Shown here: in pieces, positions 16,467 to 28,060 of the stretch
Numbering within the stretch: the first letter of the stretch is position 1
How the letters are laid out: each line of letters begins with the position of its first letter
DNA from: Thiorhodovibrio litoralis
GTDB taxonomy: Bacteria > Pseudomonadota > Gammaproteobacteria > Chromatiales > Chromatiaceae
Direction: 5' to 3'
Length of the DNA: 64,000 nt
NCBI RefSeq assembly: GCF_033954455.1
Contig: NZ_CP121473.1
Span: 558,001-622,000 of the forward strand
Program-made: the position numbers and the translations under genes
The notes under the pieces: model-generated
The model's database searches: none
The model's input: only the letters and a program-made list of their open reading frames with translations
What the model was told of the DNA's origin: nothing

Positions 16467-19400
16467 GCCTCAGTGCTCGCGGCCTTGCCGCCATGGAGGC
16501 GATCGAGCAGCTGACCTGCGGCGGCAAAATCGAGCCGCTCGATCGCCGCAGCCAGATCATCCAGGGCCAGTGGGTCGCTTGCCTGCGCCAGCAGCGGGCG
16601 CAGCTCGGCAAAGGTGCGCCGCGCGCTGATCCGATTGGCGGCAAGCTGCTCGCGCAGCTCCGCCAGACGCGGGCCGATGAGGACGATGGAAGCCGGGGAC
16701 GGGGCCTGATCGATTGCCTGGGTTGCTTGCCGGTTCGTTGCTGGGCTCGCTTCTGGGCCTGCTTCTGGGCTGGCGTCTGGGGCCTGTTCGGGTTCATGCG
16801 CCGGCGCCCTGTCGCACAGCGCTTGTGCGGCCGCGAGCGCGGCGGCGAGTTGCTCGCTCAAGCGTTCGAGTGCTGCGTCCCTGTGCGCGGCAGTGCGTGA
16901 CAGCGCGGCATCTTCCTTCTGCGCCGACAGTGCTTTTTCAAGCGCGGCGGCGGTGCTGGCGAGCTCGCCGAGTCCCAGGGTGGCAGCGTTGCTCTTAAGC
17001 GCATGGAGTTGCTCGCTCGCGGCCCGTGCATTACCGGCCGCAAGCGCGTCACGGATCTGCGCATCGGCCTGCTCAAAGCCCTCGACAAAGCGCGCGATCA
17101 GCCGCAGCAGCAGGCGCTGATTGCCGCTGCAACGGGCGCTCGCCGCGCGCAAATCAAACGGCGGCCAGTCCTCAGGCAGCAAACCCCCGGTATCCGGCGC
17201 TCGGTCGGGTTGCTGGAGCTCAGAGTCGCGCGGCTTGTCGTCGGCCAGAGCGAGCACGGTTTCCGGATGCGCTGGGGCCGGATGTGCGGTGTCCGGATGC
17301 GCTGGGCCTGGCGGCAGCCAGCGCTTGAGCATGGTGGACAGGCTGACAGGGTCGACGGGCTTGGTCAGGTGATCGTTCATGCCCGCGGTCAGGCTCTTGG
17401 CGCGATCTGCGGTGAGTGCATGGGCGGTCAGCGCGATGATGGGAACGCCCGGCGCCTGCTCCCCTTCGGCGCGACGGATGCGGCGGGTCGCCTCGAGTCC
17501 GTCCAGCTCCGGCATCTGAATGTCCATAAAAATCAGGTCGAAGCGCTGCGCCAGCGCGAGCTCGACGCCGGTTAGCCCGTCGGTTGCGGTGGTGACCCGG
17601 ACGCCCAGCTCGGCGAGCAGCGCCTTGGCCAGTTCGAGGTTGAGTCGGTTGTCCTCCACCACCAGCACATGGCGACCGCGCAGGCGCGCCCGGTCCAGGG
17701 CGGACAGCTCAGGCGCGCCTGGGGGCGCGGAGGCTGCCTCGGCGCGCGAGTGCGGCGGCATCCGCGCCGGTTCGCGGTCGACACGCAGGCGCACGGTGAA
17801 GCGGAAGCAGCTGCCCTGCCCGGGTGTGCTCTCGACCTCGATGCGACCGCCCATGCGCTCGATCAAGCTCTTGCTGATGGCGAGCCCGAGGCCAGCGCCC
17901 CCATAGCGGCGGGTGGTGGAGCTGTCTCCCTGGGAGAAGACCGTGAACAGACGCGGAAGCTCCTGCTTGTCGATGCCGATACCGGTGTCCCAGACCTCGA
18001 ATTGAAGCACCTGCTCCTCGGCGTCAGGCGCGGCTGGCAAGGCCGCGACGCGCACGCCAACCGCTCCCTGCTCGGTGAACTTCACCGCGTTGCTGGCGAG
18101 GTTGGTCAGCACCTGGCCCAGCCGCAGCGAGTCGCCGATAAACTGTGTCGGTGTGCCGGGCGCGACCTCCAGGTGCAGCGCGAGCCCCTTGCGCTCGGCC
18201 GGCTCGCGGATCATGGCCCTCAGGGTGTCGAGCAGAGAGTCCAGCACGAAGGGCCGCTGTTCGAACTCCAGGCGCTCGGCCTCGATCTTGGAGAAGTCGA
18301 GGATGTCGTTCAGCAGCGCCAGCAGTTGCTGGGCCGCCGTCATGGTCATGTCGAGGTGCTCGCGTTGCTCCGGGTCGACGGCCTTGCGCTGTGCGAGGTA
18401 GGTCATGCCAATGACCGCATTCATGGGCGTGCGAATCTCGTGGCTCATGTTGGCCAGGAAGCGGCTCTTGGCTTGGTTGGCCGCATCGGCCTCCGCCGCC
18501 ATGGCGTTGGCGTGCTGGATCGACTGATTGAGCGCCTGGTTCAGCCGCTCCTGTGCCTCGCGCGCCTGGCGCTCGCCGAGATACTGCTGGTAGCGACCGA
18601 GGGTGGCGGCAAAGTTATCGGCCGCGAGTTGCAGCAGCGCGCGCTCAGTCGGGCTGAAGGAGCGCTCGCGCTCGGTATCGTCGAAACCGACAAAGCCAAT
18701 CAGATCGCCATCGACGCGCATCGGCTGCATCACACAGGCATTGATGGATTGGGCTTGCAGTAGCTCGCGCGCATCGGCCATCGGTGGCGGCAGCGCGTCG
18801 AAGGAGCTGAGGTAGAGTGGCTCGCCGACCAGGAATTGGTCGATCAGACCGGGGAAGGTTTCGAAGGGTACGTTCTGTAGTTCGTCGATCTTGCACTGGA
18901 CACCCTCGCGACACCATTCGTGCGTGTTTGACCAGGTTCTGGCATTAAGGTCGTTGCTGAAGATGTAGGCGCGACCCGCGTTCAGATGGGTGCCGAGGAT
19001 TTCCAGACAGCGCGTCAGTCCCTCGTCGATGGTGTCGATCCGTAGGCTGGCATTGGCGAGCGCGAGGCGCGAGGCGATGGCGTGGAAGTCGGTAATTTCT
19101 TGCAGGCGCGACTCCGCCTGTTTGCGCTCGGTGATGTTCACGATGATGCCGTCGAGCCACTCGAGCCGCCCGTCTTCGACATAACAGCCGCGTCCGGTTT
19201 CCTGCACCCAGAGGCTGCCCCCGTCGCGATGAATGATCCGATAGCTGAGCTCGAAGGGCTCGCGCGCGCTCACGGCCCAGTGCACTTGTTCAGTGACACT
19301 GTCGCGATCCTCGGGGTGGATCAGGTCCTCATAGCGGCGCGGCTCCTCGGCCAGAAAGTCCGCTGCCGGGTAGCCACTCAGGACCTCGATGCCGTCGCTG

Positions 19401-20461
19401 ATGTAGTCCATGGGCCAGCCCGGCTCGTTCAGGCAACGGTAGACCACGCCAGGGACACTCTGGACAAGCGAGCGGAATTTGTACTCGCTTTCGCGCAGTG
19501 CGCGCTCTTTGGCCCGCGTCAGATTCAGATTGGCCGACAGCGCTGCGGCCGCCTGGGCCTGACGGCGCAGCAGATGCAGCAAGGTCGCAAGCAGTCCGCT
19601 CAGCACCAAGGCCGCGAGGGTCCAGCTCAGCATCTGCTGCTGGCGGTGATCGGCAATGGCAGCCATCACAGGCGCGATGTCCTCGCTGATCATCACCGCC
19701 AGCGGCCAGTCCTCCATGGTGCGCACCGAGACCATGCGCGGTGTCTCTGCGGTGGACTCGATGATGCGCGATGCCATGCTGCTGGGAGATGCCATGCTGC
19801 TGGGAGTGGCGTTCAGTGTGGCGATTTCTGGCACGACGCGACCGACCATGCGCGGCTGCTGCTGCGGTTGCTGCGCGATGATTTCTCCCGCGCGGGTCGT
19901 AATGGTCACCGATGTTTCGGGCAGTTGGTCGGTGAAGGCCAGAGCCTCGGCGAGCCACTCCACGCCCATGATGGCAACCACGGCGCCGGCGAATTGATCC
20001 TGCGCGTCGAGTACCGGTCGGCTCAGCGCGAGGAAATGATGAGCGGGGTAGATGCGCGAGCCCATTAACTCAGACAGCAGCGGCGTGTCGCGCGGGTCAT
20101 CGCGATGGCGGACAAAATAGCTGCGATCGGCCACTTCGGGCGGTTCGCCCGGCGACGCCCAGGCGATGATGCTCCCGTCACGGTCAAGCAACAGGAAGTC
20201 GAGCACCACCGGCACCTGATCGCCATGCGGGCGCATCACGGCAGCCGCCATAGCGGGGCCGTCGGTTATGGGGCGGATCTGGCGCATTTGCACCAGCGTG
20301 CGGTCAAGCTCGGCTAAGCGCGCGAGAACCAGCGACTCTTCAGTGACTGCCAGGCTCTCGGCGCGGGCTCGCGCACTCTCCAGCAGGTGGTCTGCGAGGT
20401 CGCGCGTGCCGATGAGATACTGGCTGACAAAGAGACCGAGCAGCAGTAGCCAGAGCAGCAC
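16463..20461 (-). CDS. Hybrid histidine kinase: Cache-like sensor-PAS-GAF-HisKA-HATPase-REC-HPt
   Basis: A kinase of at least 1,332 residues. A hydrophobic N-terminal segment is followed by a periplasmic Cache-like domain (about 20-270, with [16 protein letters not shown] and [10 protein letters not shown]), a second transmembrane helix (about 283-303), PAS (about 325-450), GAF (about 465-620), HisKA with H674 in [11 protein letters not shown], HATPase, REC with D980 ([10 protein letters not shown]) and HPt with H1153 ([11 protein letters not shown]). The start is uncertain: GTG 20461 leaves the first helix without its positive flank, while the same frame stays open up to the pgm stop and adds an Arg-rich segment ([13 protein letters not shown]), so a non-ATG start upstream, up to about 20560, is likely. 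A small tandem duplication in the sensor domain encodes [11 protein letters not shown]. It is probably co-transcribed with pgm upstream and the next kinase downstream. Confidence 0.92.
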   Translation of the reverse strand: MLLWLLLLGLFVSQYLIGTRDLADHLLESARARAESLAVTEESLVLARLAELDRTLVQMRQIRPITDGPAMAAAVMRPHGDQVPVVLDFLLLDRDGSIIAWASPGEPPEVADRSYFVRHRDDPRDTPLLSELMGSRIYPAHHFLALSRPVLDAQDQFAGAVVAIMGVEWLAEALAFTDQLPETSVTITTRAGEIIAQQPQQQPRMVGRVVPEIATLNATPSSMASPSSMASRIIESTAETPRMVSVRTMEDWPLAVMISEDIAPVMAAIADHRQQQMLSWTLAALVLSGLLATLLHLLRRQAQAAAALSANLNLTRAKERALRESEYKFRSLVQSVPGVVYRCLNEPGWPMDYISDGIEVLSGYPAADFLAEEPRRYEDLIHPEDRDSVTEQVHWAVSAREPFELSYRIIHRDGGSLWVQETGRGCYVEDGRLEWLDGIIVNITERKQAESRLQEITDFHAIASRLALANASLRIDTIDEGLTRCLEILGTHLNAGRAYIFSNDLNARTWSNTHEWCREGVQCKIDELQNVPFETFPGLIDQFLVGEPLYLSSFDALPPPMADARELLQAQSINACVMQPMRVDGDLIGFVGFDDTERERSFSPTERALLQLAADNFAATLGRYQQYLGERQAREAQERLNQALNQSIQHANAMAAEADAANQAKSRFLANMSHEIRTPMNAVIGMTYLAQRKAVDPEQREHLDMTMTAAQQLLALLNDILDFSKIEAERLEFEQRPFVLDSLLDTLRAMIREPAERKGLALHLEVAPGTPTQFIGDSLRLGQVLTNLASNAVKFTEQGAVGVRVAALPAAPDAEEQVLQFEVWDTGIGIDKQELPRLFTVFSQGDSSTTRRYGGAGLGLAISKSLIERMGGRIEVESTPGQGSCFRFTVRLRVDREPARMPPHSRAEAASAPPGAPELSALDRARLRGRHVLVVEDNRLNLELAKALLAELGVRVTTATDGLTGVELALAQRFDLIFMDIQMPELDGLEATRRIRRAEGEQAPGVPIIALTAHALTADRAKSLTAGMNDHLTKPVDPVSLSTMLKRWLPPGPAHPDTAHPAPAHPETVLALADDKPRDSELQQPDRAPDTGGLLPEDWPPFDLRAASARCSGNQRLLLRLIARFVEGFEQADAQIRDALAAGNARAASEQLHALKSNAATLGLGELASTAAALEKALSAQKEDAALSRTAAHRDAALERLSEQLAAALAAAQALCDRAPAHEPEQAPDASPEAGPEASPATNRQATQAIDQAPSPASIVLIGPRLAELREQLAANRISARRTFAELRPLLAQASDPLALDDLAAAIERLDFAAAGQLLDRLHGGKAASTEA

Positions 20462-20569
20462 AATTGCAAGCAGTGATTGCCGCTCCCCGCGCGAGCGAGC
20501 GGCTCGCGCGGAAGATTCACCCGCAAGTCGGGGGGCGTCAGGCTGTTGGGAGGGTTCGTTCAGCGGAAT

Positions 20570-22290
<1,721 letters not shown>

Positions 22291-22372
22291 CCTGTGCGAC
22301 AATGGGCGATTGATTTTGGCGTTGGCTGCCGCCAGTGGCCGACTGGAAAAAACATTGAGGTAAAACCGATCC

Positions 22373-24391
22373 ATGACAGACTCTACTCAGCCAGACTCTA
22401 CTCAAAAGGAAACCCTGGAATTTCAGGCCGAGGTCAGCCATGTCCTCGACTTGGTCATTCGCTCGCTCTACTCCAACAAGGAGATCTTCATGCGTGAGCT
22501 GGTCTCCAACGCCTCGGACGCGGCGGAGAAGTTGCGCTTCGAGGCGCTGACCGATGCCAGCTTGTTCGAAGATGACCCCGAGCTGCGGGTGCGGGTCCTG
22601 GTCGATAAGGACGCCGGCACCGTCACCGTCTCGGACAACGGCATTGGTTTGAGCCGCCAGGAGGTGGTCGAGACCATCGGCAGTATCGCCAGCTCCGGCA
22701 CCCGCCGCTTCGTCGAGGCGCTCAAGGACCGCCAGGGCGCGCCTGGGGATGGCGCCAAAGAGGATGACGCCAAAAAAGAGGGCACTAAGGAAGGCGATGC
22801 CGCCACTGACGGCACCCTGATCGGCCAGTTCGGCGTCGGCTTCTACTCCGCCTTTATCGTCGCCGATAAGGTCACACTCGTCTCCCGCCGCGCCGGCCTT
22901 GGCGCCGAGCATGGCGTACGTTGGGAGTCCGACGGCCGTGGCAGCTACACGCTCGAGACCTTAGACAAGCCCGGCCGCGGCACCGATGTCATCCTGCATC
23001 TGAAAGAGGACGAGAAGGAATTTGTCGACGACTGGCGCCTGCGCTCCATCATCAGCAAATTCTCCGACCACATCGCCGTGCCGGTGGAGATGCTCAAGCA
23101 GGACTTCCGCAGCGACGAAGAGAAGGAAAAGGACAAGCAGGAAGGCAAGGAGGATGCACCTGAGTACGAGCGCGTCAACACCGGCCAGGCGCTATGGATG
23201 CGCAACAAGTCGGATATCTCCGATGACGACTACAAGAGCTTCTATAAGCACATCTCGCATGACTTTGAAGAGCCGCTCTCCTGGGCGCACAACCGCGTTG
23301 AGGGCACCAACGAGTACACCACGCTATTGTTCGTCCCCAAGCGCGCGCCCTGGGATATGTGGGACCGCGACCAGAAGCATGGCGTCAAGCTCTACGTGCG
23401 GCGCGTTTTCATCATGGACGAGGCCGACAAGCTGATGCCGCACTATCTGCGGTTTGTGAAGGGCGTGGTGGACTCCAACGACCTGCCGCTCAATGTCTCG
23501 CGCGAGATCCTGCAACATAACCGCAAGATTGACACCATTCGCGGCGCCAACGTCAAGCGGGTACTCGGCCTGCTCGAGACCATGGCCAAGGATGAGCCCG
23601 ACAACTACAAGGCCTTCTGGAAGGAATTCGGCCGGGTAATCAAGGAAGGCCCGGCTGAGGACTTCGCTAACCGTGAGCGCATCGCCGGCCTGCTGCGTTT
23701 CTCCACCACGGTGGGCGAGGGCGATGAGCAGGACACCTCGCTCGATGCCTACATTGAGCGCATGAAGGAAGGCCAGGACAAAATCTACTACATCACCGCC
23801 GACAGCCCTGCCGCTGCGCGCCACAGCCCCCACCTGGAGGTGTTCCGCAAGAAGGAGATTGAAGTCCTGCTGCTCTCCGACCGCGTCGACGAATGGCTAG
23901 TGTCCAACCTAAGCGAATACAAAGGCAAGCACCTGCAGTCCGTCACCAAGGGCGAGCTGGACTTAGGCGAAATCGGCGCCGCGGAGGAAAAGGAAAAGAC
24001 CGAGAAGGCCGAGAAAGAGCACAAGGACCTGTTCAAGCGCCTGAAAGACGCCCTTGGCGACCGGGTCGATTCGGTGCGCCCCTCCAGCCGTCTGGTGGAT
24101 TCTCCGGCCTGCATCGTGGTTGGCGCCCATGACATGAGCGCCAACCTCGCGCGCGTGCTGAAATCCGTCGGCCAGGATGCGCCGGATAGTAAGCCGATCC
24201 TGGAGCTGAACTTGGACCACCCGATGGTGCGCCGGCTGGAATCGGAAAGCGATGACAGCCGCTTCAAGGACCTGGGCCTGATCCTGCTCGACCAGGCCGA
24301 ACTCGCCGAAGGCGGTCAGCTCGATGATCCAGCAGCCTTCGTCGGGCGGCTGAACAAGCTGATGCTCGGGCTGTTTATGACCGGGGGCTGA
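22373..24391 (+). CDS. htpG: Chaperone HtpG (Hsp90)
   Basis: Bacterial Hsp90, a dimeric ATP-driven chaperone. It has 672 residues, against about 625-640 in most HtpG proteins. The GHKL ATPase domain is intact: RELVSNASDAAEKLRF, DNGIGLSRQEV and GQFGVGFYSAFIVADKV. The extra length is mainly an insertion of about 25 residues rich in Asp, Glu, Lys and Gly (about residues 122-143) just before the GQFGVGFYSAF segment, in the ATP-lid region. A second charged stretch (DEEKEKDKQEGKED, about 244-257) lies at the N-to-middle junction, and a third (AAEEKEKTEKAEKEHKD) near 541-557. The middle-domain loop LNVSREILQHNRK and the C-terminal dimer domain (GAHDMSANLARVLK) are normal. It is monocistronic, divergent from pgm, and followed by a strong hairpin. 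Confidence 0.97.
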   Translation: MTDSTQPDSTQKETLEFQAEVSHVLDLVIRSLYSNKEIFMRELVSNASDAAEKLRFEALTDASLFEDDPELRVRVLVDKDAGTVTVSDNGIGLSRQEVVETIGSIASSGTRRFVEALKDRQGAPGDGAKEDDAKKEGTKEGDAATDGTLIGQFGVGFYSAFIVADKVTLVSRRAGLGAEHGVRWESDGRGSYTLETLDKPGRGTDVILHLKEDEKEFVDDWRLRSIISKFSDHIAVPVEMLKQDFRSDEEKEKDKQEGKEDAPEYERVNTGQALWMRNKSDISDDDYKSFYKHISHDFEEPLSWAHNRVEGTNEYTTLLFVPKRAPWDMWDRDQKHGVKLYVRRVFIMDEADKLMPHYLRFVKGVVDSNDLPLNVSREILQHNRKIDTIRGANVKRVLGLLETMAKDEPDNYKAFWKEFGRVIKEGPAEDFANRERIAGLLRFSTTVGEGDEQDTSLDAYIERMKEGQDKIYYITADSPAAARHSPHLEVFRKKEIEVLLLSDRVDEWLVSNLSEYKGKHLQSVTKGELDLGEIGAAEEKEKTEKAEKEHKDLFKRLKDALGDRVDSVRPSSRLVDSPACIVVGAHDMSANLARVLKSVGQDAPDSKPILELNLDHPMVRRLESESDDSRFKDLGLILLDQAELAEGGQLDDPAAFVGRLNKLMLGLFMTGG

Positions 24392-24410
24392 TGCACGGCT
24401 GTTACCTGGT

Positions 24411-24446
24411 GCCGGCTCCGCGTCCCGCTGGGAACGCGGAGCCGGC
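24411..24446 (+). terminator. Strong hairpin after htpG
   Basis: Arms 24411-24426 and 24430-24446 pair almost completely (GCCGGCTCCGCGTCCC against its complement with one bulged A) around a 3-nt loop. The hairpin begins 19 nt after the htpG stop and precedes adk. No T-tract follows, so it may act with Rho or as an mRNA end protector rather than as a classical intrinsic terminator. Confidence 0.55.
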
Positions 24447-24549
24447 TGCTGTTGGTGCTGGAACGGGACCGGGAACGGGAGGGGCAGCCAAAGTTTGCTC
24501 CGCACCCGCCTCTGTGGCAGCCTAGCGCGGCCAACTTAAACTACTATGA

Positions 24550-25215
<666 letters not shown>

Positions 25216-25449
25216 CGCAATGCCGATGCGCGTGGCCCGCGTGACGACCGGGCGCGCGGGGCCTTGCTGTCGGGCTTGATGGCAAGGTGATGACAGCGCA
25301 CCGACGGCGCATCACTGCAGTCTGCGGGCGATTTTTTTCGTGTAATTATATTGCGCTATGAGCTGTGGCGCGGCTCCTGTCGGAGTTGAGCGAATCTGTT
25401 ACACTGGGCAGCGTCTTGTAACCAGATGCTAAACAAACAGGAGTTGGTC

Positions 25450-25824
25450 ATGGCAGTCATCGAATTGACGAGTGAGAATTTCGAGTCCACGATCACACAA
25501 AACCCCTTTGTTCTTGTTGATTATTGGGCGCCCTGGTGCGGCCCCTGTCGTTCGTTCGCGCCTGTCTATGAAAAGGTCTCGAATGATCACGAAGACATCG
25601 TCTTCGCCAAGGTCAACACGGAGCAAGAGCAACAACTGGCGGCGCATTTCCAGATTCGCTCCATTCCCACGCTGATGATCTTCCGCGATCAGGTCATCAT
25701 CTTCTCGCAGGCCGGTGCGCTGCCGGAGGCATCCTTCCGCGATCTGCTGACCCAAGCCAGCGAGCTCGACATGGACAAGGTGCGTGCCGATATGGAGCAA
25801 CAACAGGCCGCGGCCAACAGCTGA
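25450..25824 (+). CDS. Thioredoxin-family protein
   Basis: A small thiol-disulfide oxidoreductase of 124 residues. The redox site is WAPWCGPC (C30, C33), and the cis-proline is in RSIPTLMIF. It has no signal peptide, so it should act in the cytoplasm. The start is ATG 25450, with AGGAG 6 nt upstream; an in-frame ATG at 25426 lies before that ribosome site and is rejected. Compared with E. coli TrxA it has a C-terminal tail of about 15 extra residues (DMDKVRADMEQQQAAANS). This subtype is common in gammaproteobacteria as a second thioredoxin and I do not give it a symbol. The DUF1249 gene follows closely. Confidence 0.93.
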   Translation: MAVIELTSENFESTITQNPFVLVDYWAPWCGPCRSFAPVYEKVSNDHEDIVFAKVNTEQEQQLAAHFQIRSIPTLMIFRDQVIIFSQAGALPEASFRDLLTQASELDMDKVRADMEQQQAAANS

Positions 25825-25883
25825 GGCTTGGCGTTCGCGAATTTCACCCGCCAGAGTCTTCCAGAAAGAGTCTTCCAGAAACT

Positions 25884-26429
25884 GTGCCTGGCATTGCGAC
25901 ACCCTGGCTCCGTGGCCCCACGGTCGGCGCCCTGCTTGAGTTGCTGGAGGAGAACTACCAGCTGCTGTTGTGCCTGGCACCCGACCTGCGCCGGTTGGCG
26001 GGAGGGCATCGGGCGTCCGGGCAGGGCACCGACCTGTACCTTGATGTCATCGACCAGGCGCGTTACACGACAACCCTGCGTCTCACCTATCGCTTCCCGT
26101 CCCAGGATGACTCCCTAAGCCAAAATCATTTGGGGTGCCAAAATGACCCCCTGAATGGTGAGACCGACCAGACGCAAGCCTGGCATGCCGACCCGGACGC
26201 CTACTTGCGCGTCTGTCACGATGCCCGACAGGTCGAGGTGATCTCGCTGCGTCAGACCGTGCTGCCGCTGTTTGGAGAAGACCGGCTGGCAACGCTGCAG
26301 TCAAAGTGGGACGCGAACTGGTTTCTCGCAAAATGGCTGGGGTACTGCGTGCGCGAGGACTACCGGTTCTTCCCGGCCCGCCCGCGCCCGCGCCCTGCCA
26401 AGACGTTGGATTCCGCGCCCGCCTGCTGA
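25884..26429 (+). CDS. DUF1249 (YqiB-like) protein
   Basis: A soluble protein of about 181 residues related to E. coli YqiB. Typical segments are ALLELLEENYQLLLCLAPDL (about 16-35), TDLYLDVIDQARYTTTLRLTYRF and the C-terminal DAYLRVCHDARQVEVI. The last part, RLATLQSKWDANWFLAKWLGYC, is also family-like. The function is unknown; in E. coli yqiB is near cpdA and nudF. The start is GTG 25884, with no obvious ribosome site, so it may begin slightly upstream. An unusual Asn/Gln-rich stretch (about residues 74-95) interrupts the conserved region and is encoded by partly self-complementary DNA at 26114-26157. Confidence 0.8.
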   Translation: MPGIATPWLRGPTVGALLELLEENYQLLLCLAPDLRRLAGGHRASGQGTDLYLDVIDQARYTTTLRLTYRFPSQDDSLSQNHLGCQNDPLNGETDQTQAWHADPDAYLRVCHDARQVEVISLRQTVLPLFGEDRLATLQSKWDANWFLAKWLGYCVREDYRFFPARPRPRPAKTLDSAPAC

Positions 26430-26468
26430 CAGCTCGACATGGTTGAAAAATATTCGCAACCCCGATGC

Positions 26469-26510
26469 TTGACAATTGTTCGCTTAAAACCTAGTTATAG
26501 GGTAGGGTAT
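26469..26510 (+). promoter_or_regulatory. Candidate iscR promoter and IscR-type half-site
   Basis: TTGACA at 26469-26474 is a consensus -35 box; a weak -10 (TAGTTA or TATAGG) follows near 26492-26502. GGTAGGGTAT at 26501-26510 fits one half of the type 1 IscR site (AGTCGGGTAT-like) at 8 of 10 positions, but the other half is poor. Autorepression by IscR from this spot would be the expected logic. Confidence 0.4.
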
Positions 26511-26556
26511 TACAGCCGTCATGCGATGGCGGCGAATGGACTTGGGGTATGCGATC

Positions 26557-27027
26557 ATGAGACTTTCCACCAAAGGCAGGTACGCGGTGACGGCGATGCT
26601 GGATCTGGCGTTGCACGACGGCCAGGGGCCTGTGACACTCTCGGGTATTTCAGAAAATCAGGGGATCTCTCTGTCCTACCTAGAACAGCTTTTCTCCGCC
26701 TTGCGCGCCAAAAGCCTGGTGCGTGGCGTGCGCGGGCCGGGAGGCGGCTATTACCTGGGCAGGGAATCCAGTGAGATTTCCATCGCCGACATTATTTGCG
26801 CTGTCGACGAGTGGGTTGAATTCACACGGTGCGGCGGGCGGGAAAACTGTCGCAACGGGCAGAAGTGCCTGACCCACAGCCTGTGGGACCAGCTCAGTGA
26901 CGAGATCTTCGGCTTTTTGAGTAACATCTCTTTGAAAGACTTGGTCGAGCGCGGCGGCAAGCGTGATCCGCTGTTTTCACCCAATGTGCATCTGGCGGCT
27001 GACCCGCTGAAAAAGCAGGCTGCCTGA
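26557..27027 (+). CDS. iscR: Fe-S cluster regulator IscR (Rrf2 family)
   Basis: A winged-helix regulator that senses Fe-S status by carrying a [2Fe-2S] cluster. From ATG 26557 it has 156 residues and starts [20 protein letters not shown] as IscR proteins do. The cluster ligands are at C92, C98, C104 and H107 ([20 protein letters not shown]), the same numbers as in E. coli IscR, which separates it from NsrR, CymR and other Rrf2 proteins. It lacks the usual downstream iscS-iscU-iscA genes; the next gene, 7 nt away, is prmB. So it is either detached from its operon or one of several copies. Confidence 0.92.
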   Translation: MRLSTKGRYAVTAMLDLALHDGQGPVTLSGISENQGISLSYLEQLFSALRAKSLVRGVRGPGGGYYLGRESSEISIADIICAVDEWVEFTRCGGRENCRNGQKCLTHSLWDQLSDEIFGFLSNISLKDLVERGGKRDPLFSPNVHLAADPLKKQAA

Positions 27028-27034
27028 GAGGAAT

Positions 27035-27991
27035 ATGAGTCACTTGCCGGACTTGCTCGCTGATACCCAGGATCTCCTGACTATTGGTGACTTTGTTCGC
27101 TGGGCCACCAGCCGCTTTCAGCAAGCCGGCCTGTTCTTCGGCCATGGCACCGGCAATGCGCTCGATGAGGCCTGCTGGCTGGTCGCGGATGCCTTGCATC
27201 TCGATCTTCCGCTTGGCGGCGATCTTTACCCCTGCCGACTCACTCCAGGTGAGCGTGACGAGGTTGCGGCCCTGCTGCAGCGTCGAGTGCGCGAGCGCAT
27301 CCCGGCGGCCTACCTGACCGGGCATGCCTGGTTTGCTGGGCTTGAGTTTTCAGTCGATCAAAGCGTCATGATCCCGCGCTCGCCCATTGCGGAGCTGGTT
27401 GAAGCCCGGTTCGCGCCCTGGCTCGACGCGGAGCGGATGACAGCGGTGTTAGACCTGTGCGCCGGCAGTGGCTGCATCGGCATTGCTGCGGCTGCGCATC
27501 TGCCGCAGGTGCGGGTCGATCTCGCAGAGCGCTCGCCGGCGGCCCTGCAGGTCGCGGTCAGCAACCTGCAACGCCTGACAGACGCCGCCGGGCTCGAGGA
27601 CCGGGTGCGCGTGATTGAGTCGGACTTGTTCACCGCGCTGTCGGGATTCCAATACGATCTTATCCTCTCCAATCCGCCCTATGTCGGCCAAGCCGAGCTT
27701 GCCACCCTCCCGCCCGAATACGCCCATGAGCCGGTGGCTGCCTTCGCCGCCGGCGAGCAGGGGCTTGATTTGGTTCTGCGCATTCTTCGCGATGCGCCGG
27801 AGTATCTCACCGACCAAGGGGCGCTGATCGTTGAAGTCGGTAACACCGCAGCTGTGCTACAGGAGCGGTTGCCGCAGGTGCCATTCCTGTGGCTAGAGTT
27901 CGAGCGCGGCGGCGAGGGCGTTTTTCTGCTCCATCGCGAGCAGCTGATCGATTATCATGGGAAGTTCGCACAGGCAGCGACAGCGAACTGA
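27035..27991 (+). CDS. prmB: Ribosomal protein L3 N5-glutamine methyltransferase PrmB
   Basis: A SAM-dependent methyltransferase that modifies a glutamine of ribosomal protein L3. It has 318 residues, close to E. coli PrmB (310). The N-terminal helical domain contains AYLTGHAWFAGLEFSVD and the PrmB-specific segment MIPRSPIAELVE. The SAM-binding motif I is VLDLCAGSGCIGIAAA, and the catalytic NPPY is at N213-Y216 (LSNPPYVGQAE). PrmC differs in the PRPxTE segment in place of PRSPIAEL. A ribosome site (GAGAGGA) precedes the ATG. It starts 7 nt after iscR and is probably co-transcribed with it. Confidence 0.93.
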   Translation: MSHLPDLLADTQDLLTIGDFVRWATSRFQQAGLFFGHGTGNALDEACWLVADALHLDLPLGGDLYPCRLTPGERDEVAALLQRRVRERIPAAYLTGHAWFAGLEFSVDQSVMIPRSPIAELVEARFAPWLDAERMTAVLDLCAGSGCIGIAAAAHLPQVRVDLAERSPAALQVAVSNLQRLTDAAGLEDRVRVIESDLFTALSGFQYDLILSNPPYVGQAELATLPPEYAHEPVAAFAAGEQGLDLVLRILRDAPEYLTDQGALIVEVGNTAAVLQERLPQVPFLWLEFERGGEGVFLLHREQLIDYHGKFAQAATAN

Positions 27992-28060
27992 CGCTTGCAA
28001 TAATTCAGCGCCAATGATGTTGTGCCGACCAATTCATGCCAACACTTTCATATTAGACCC

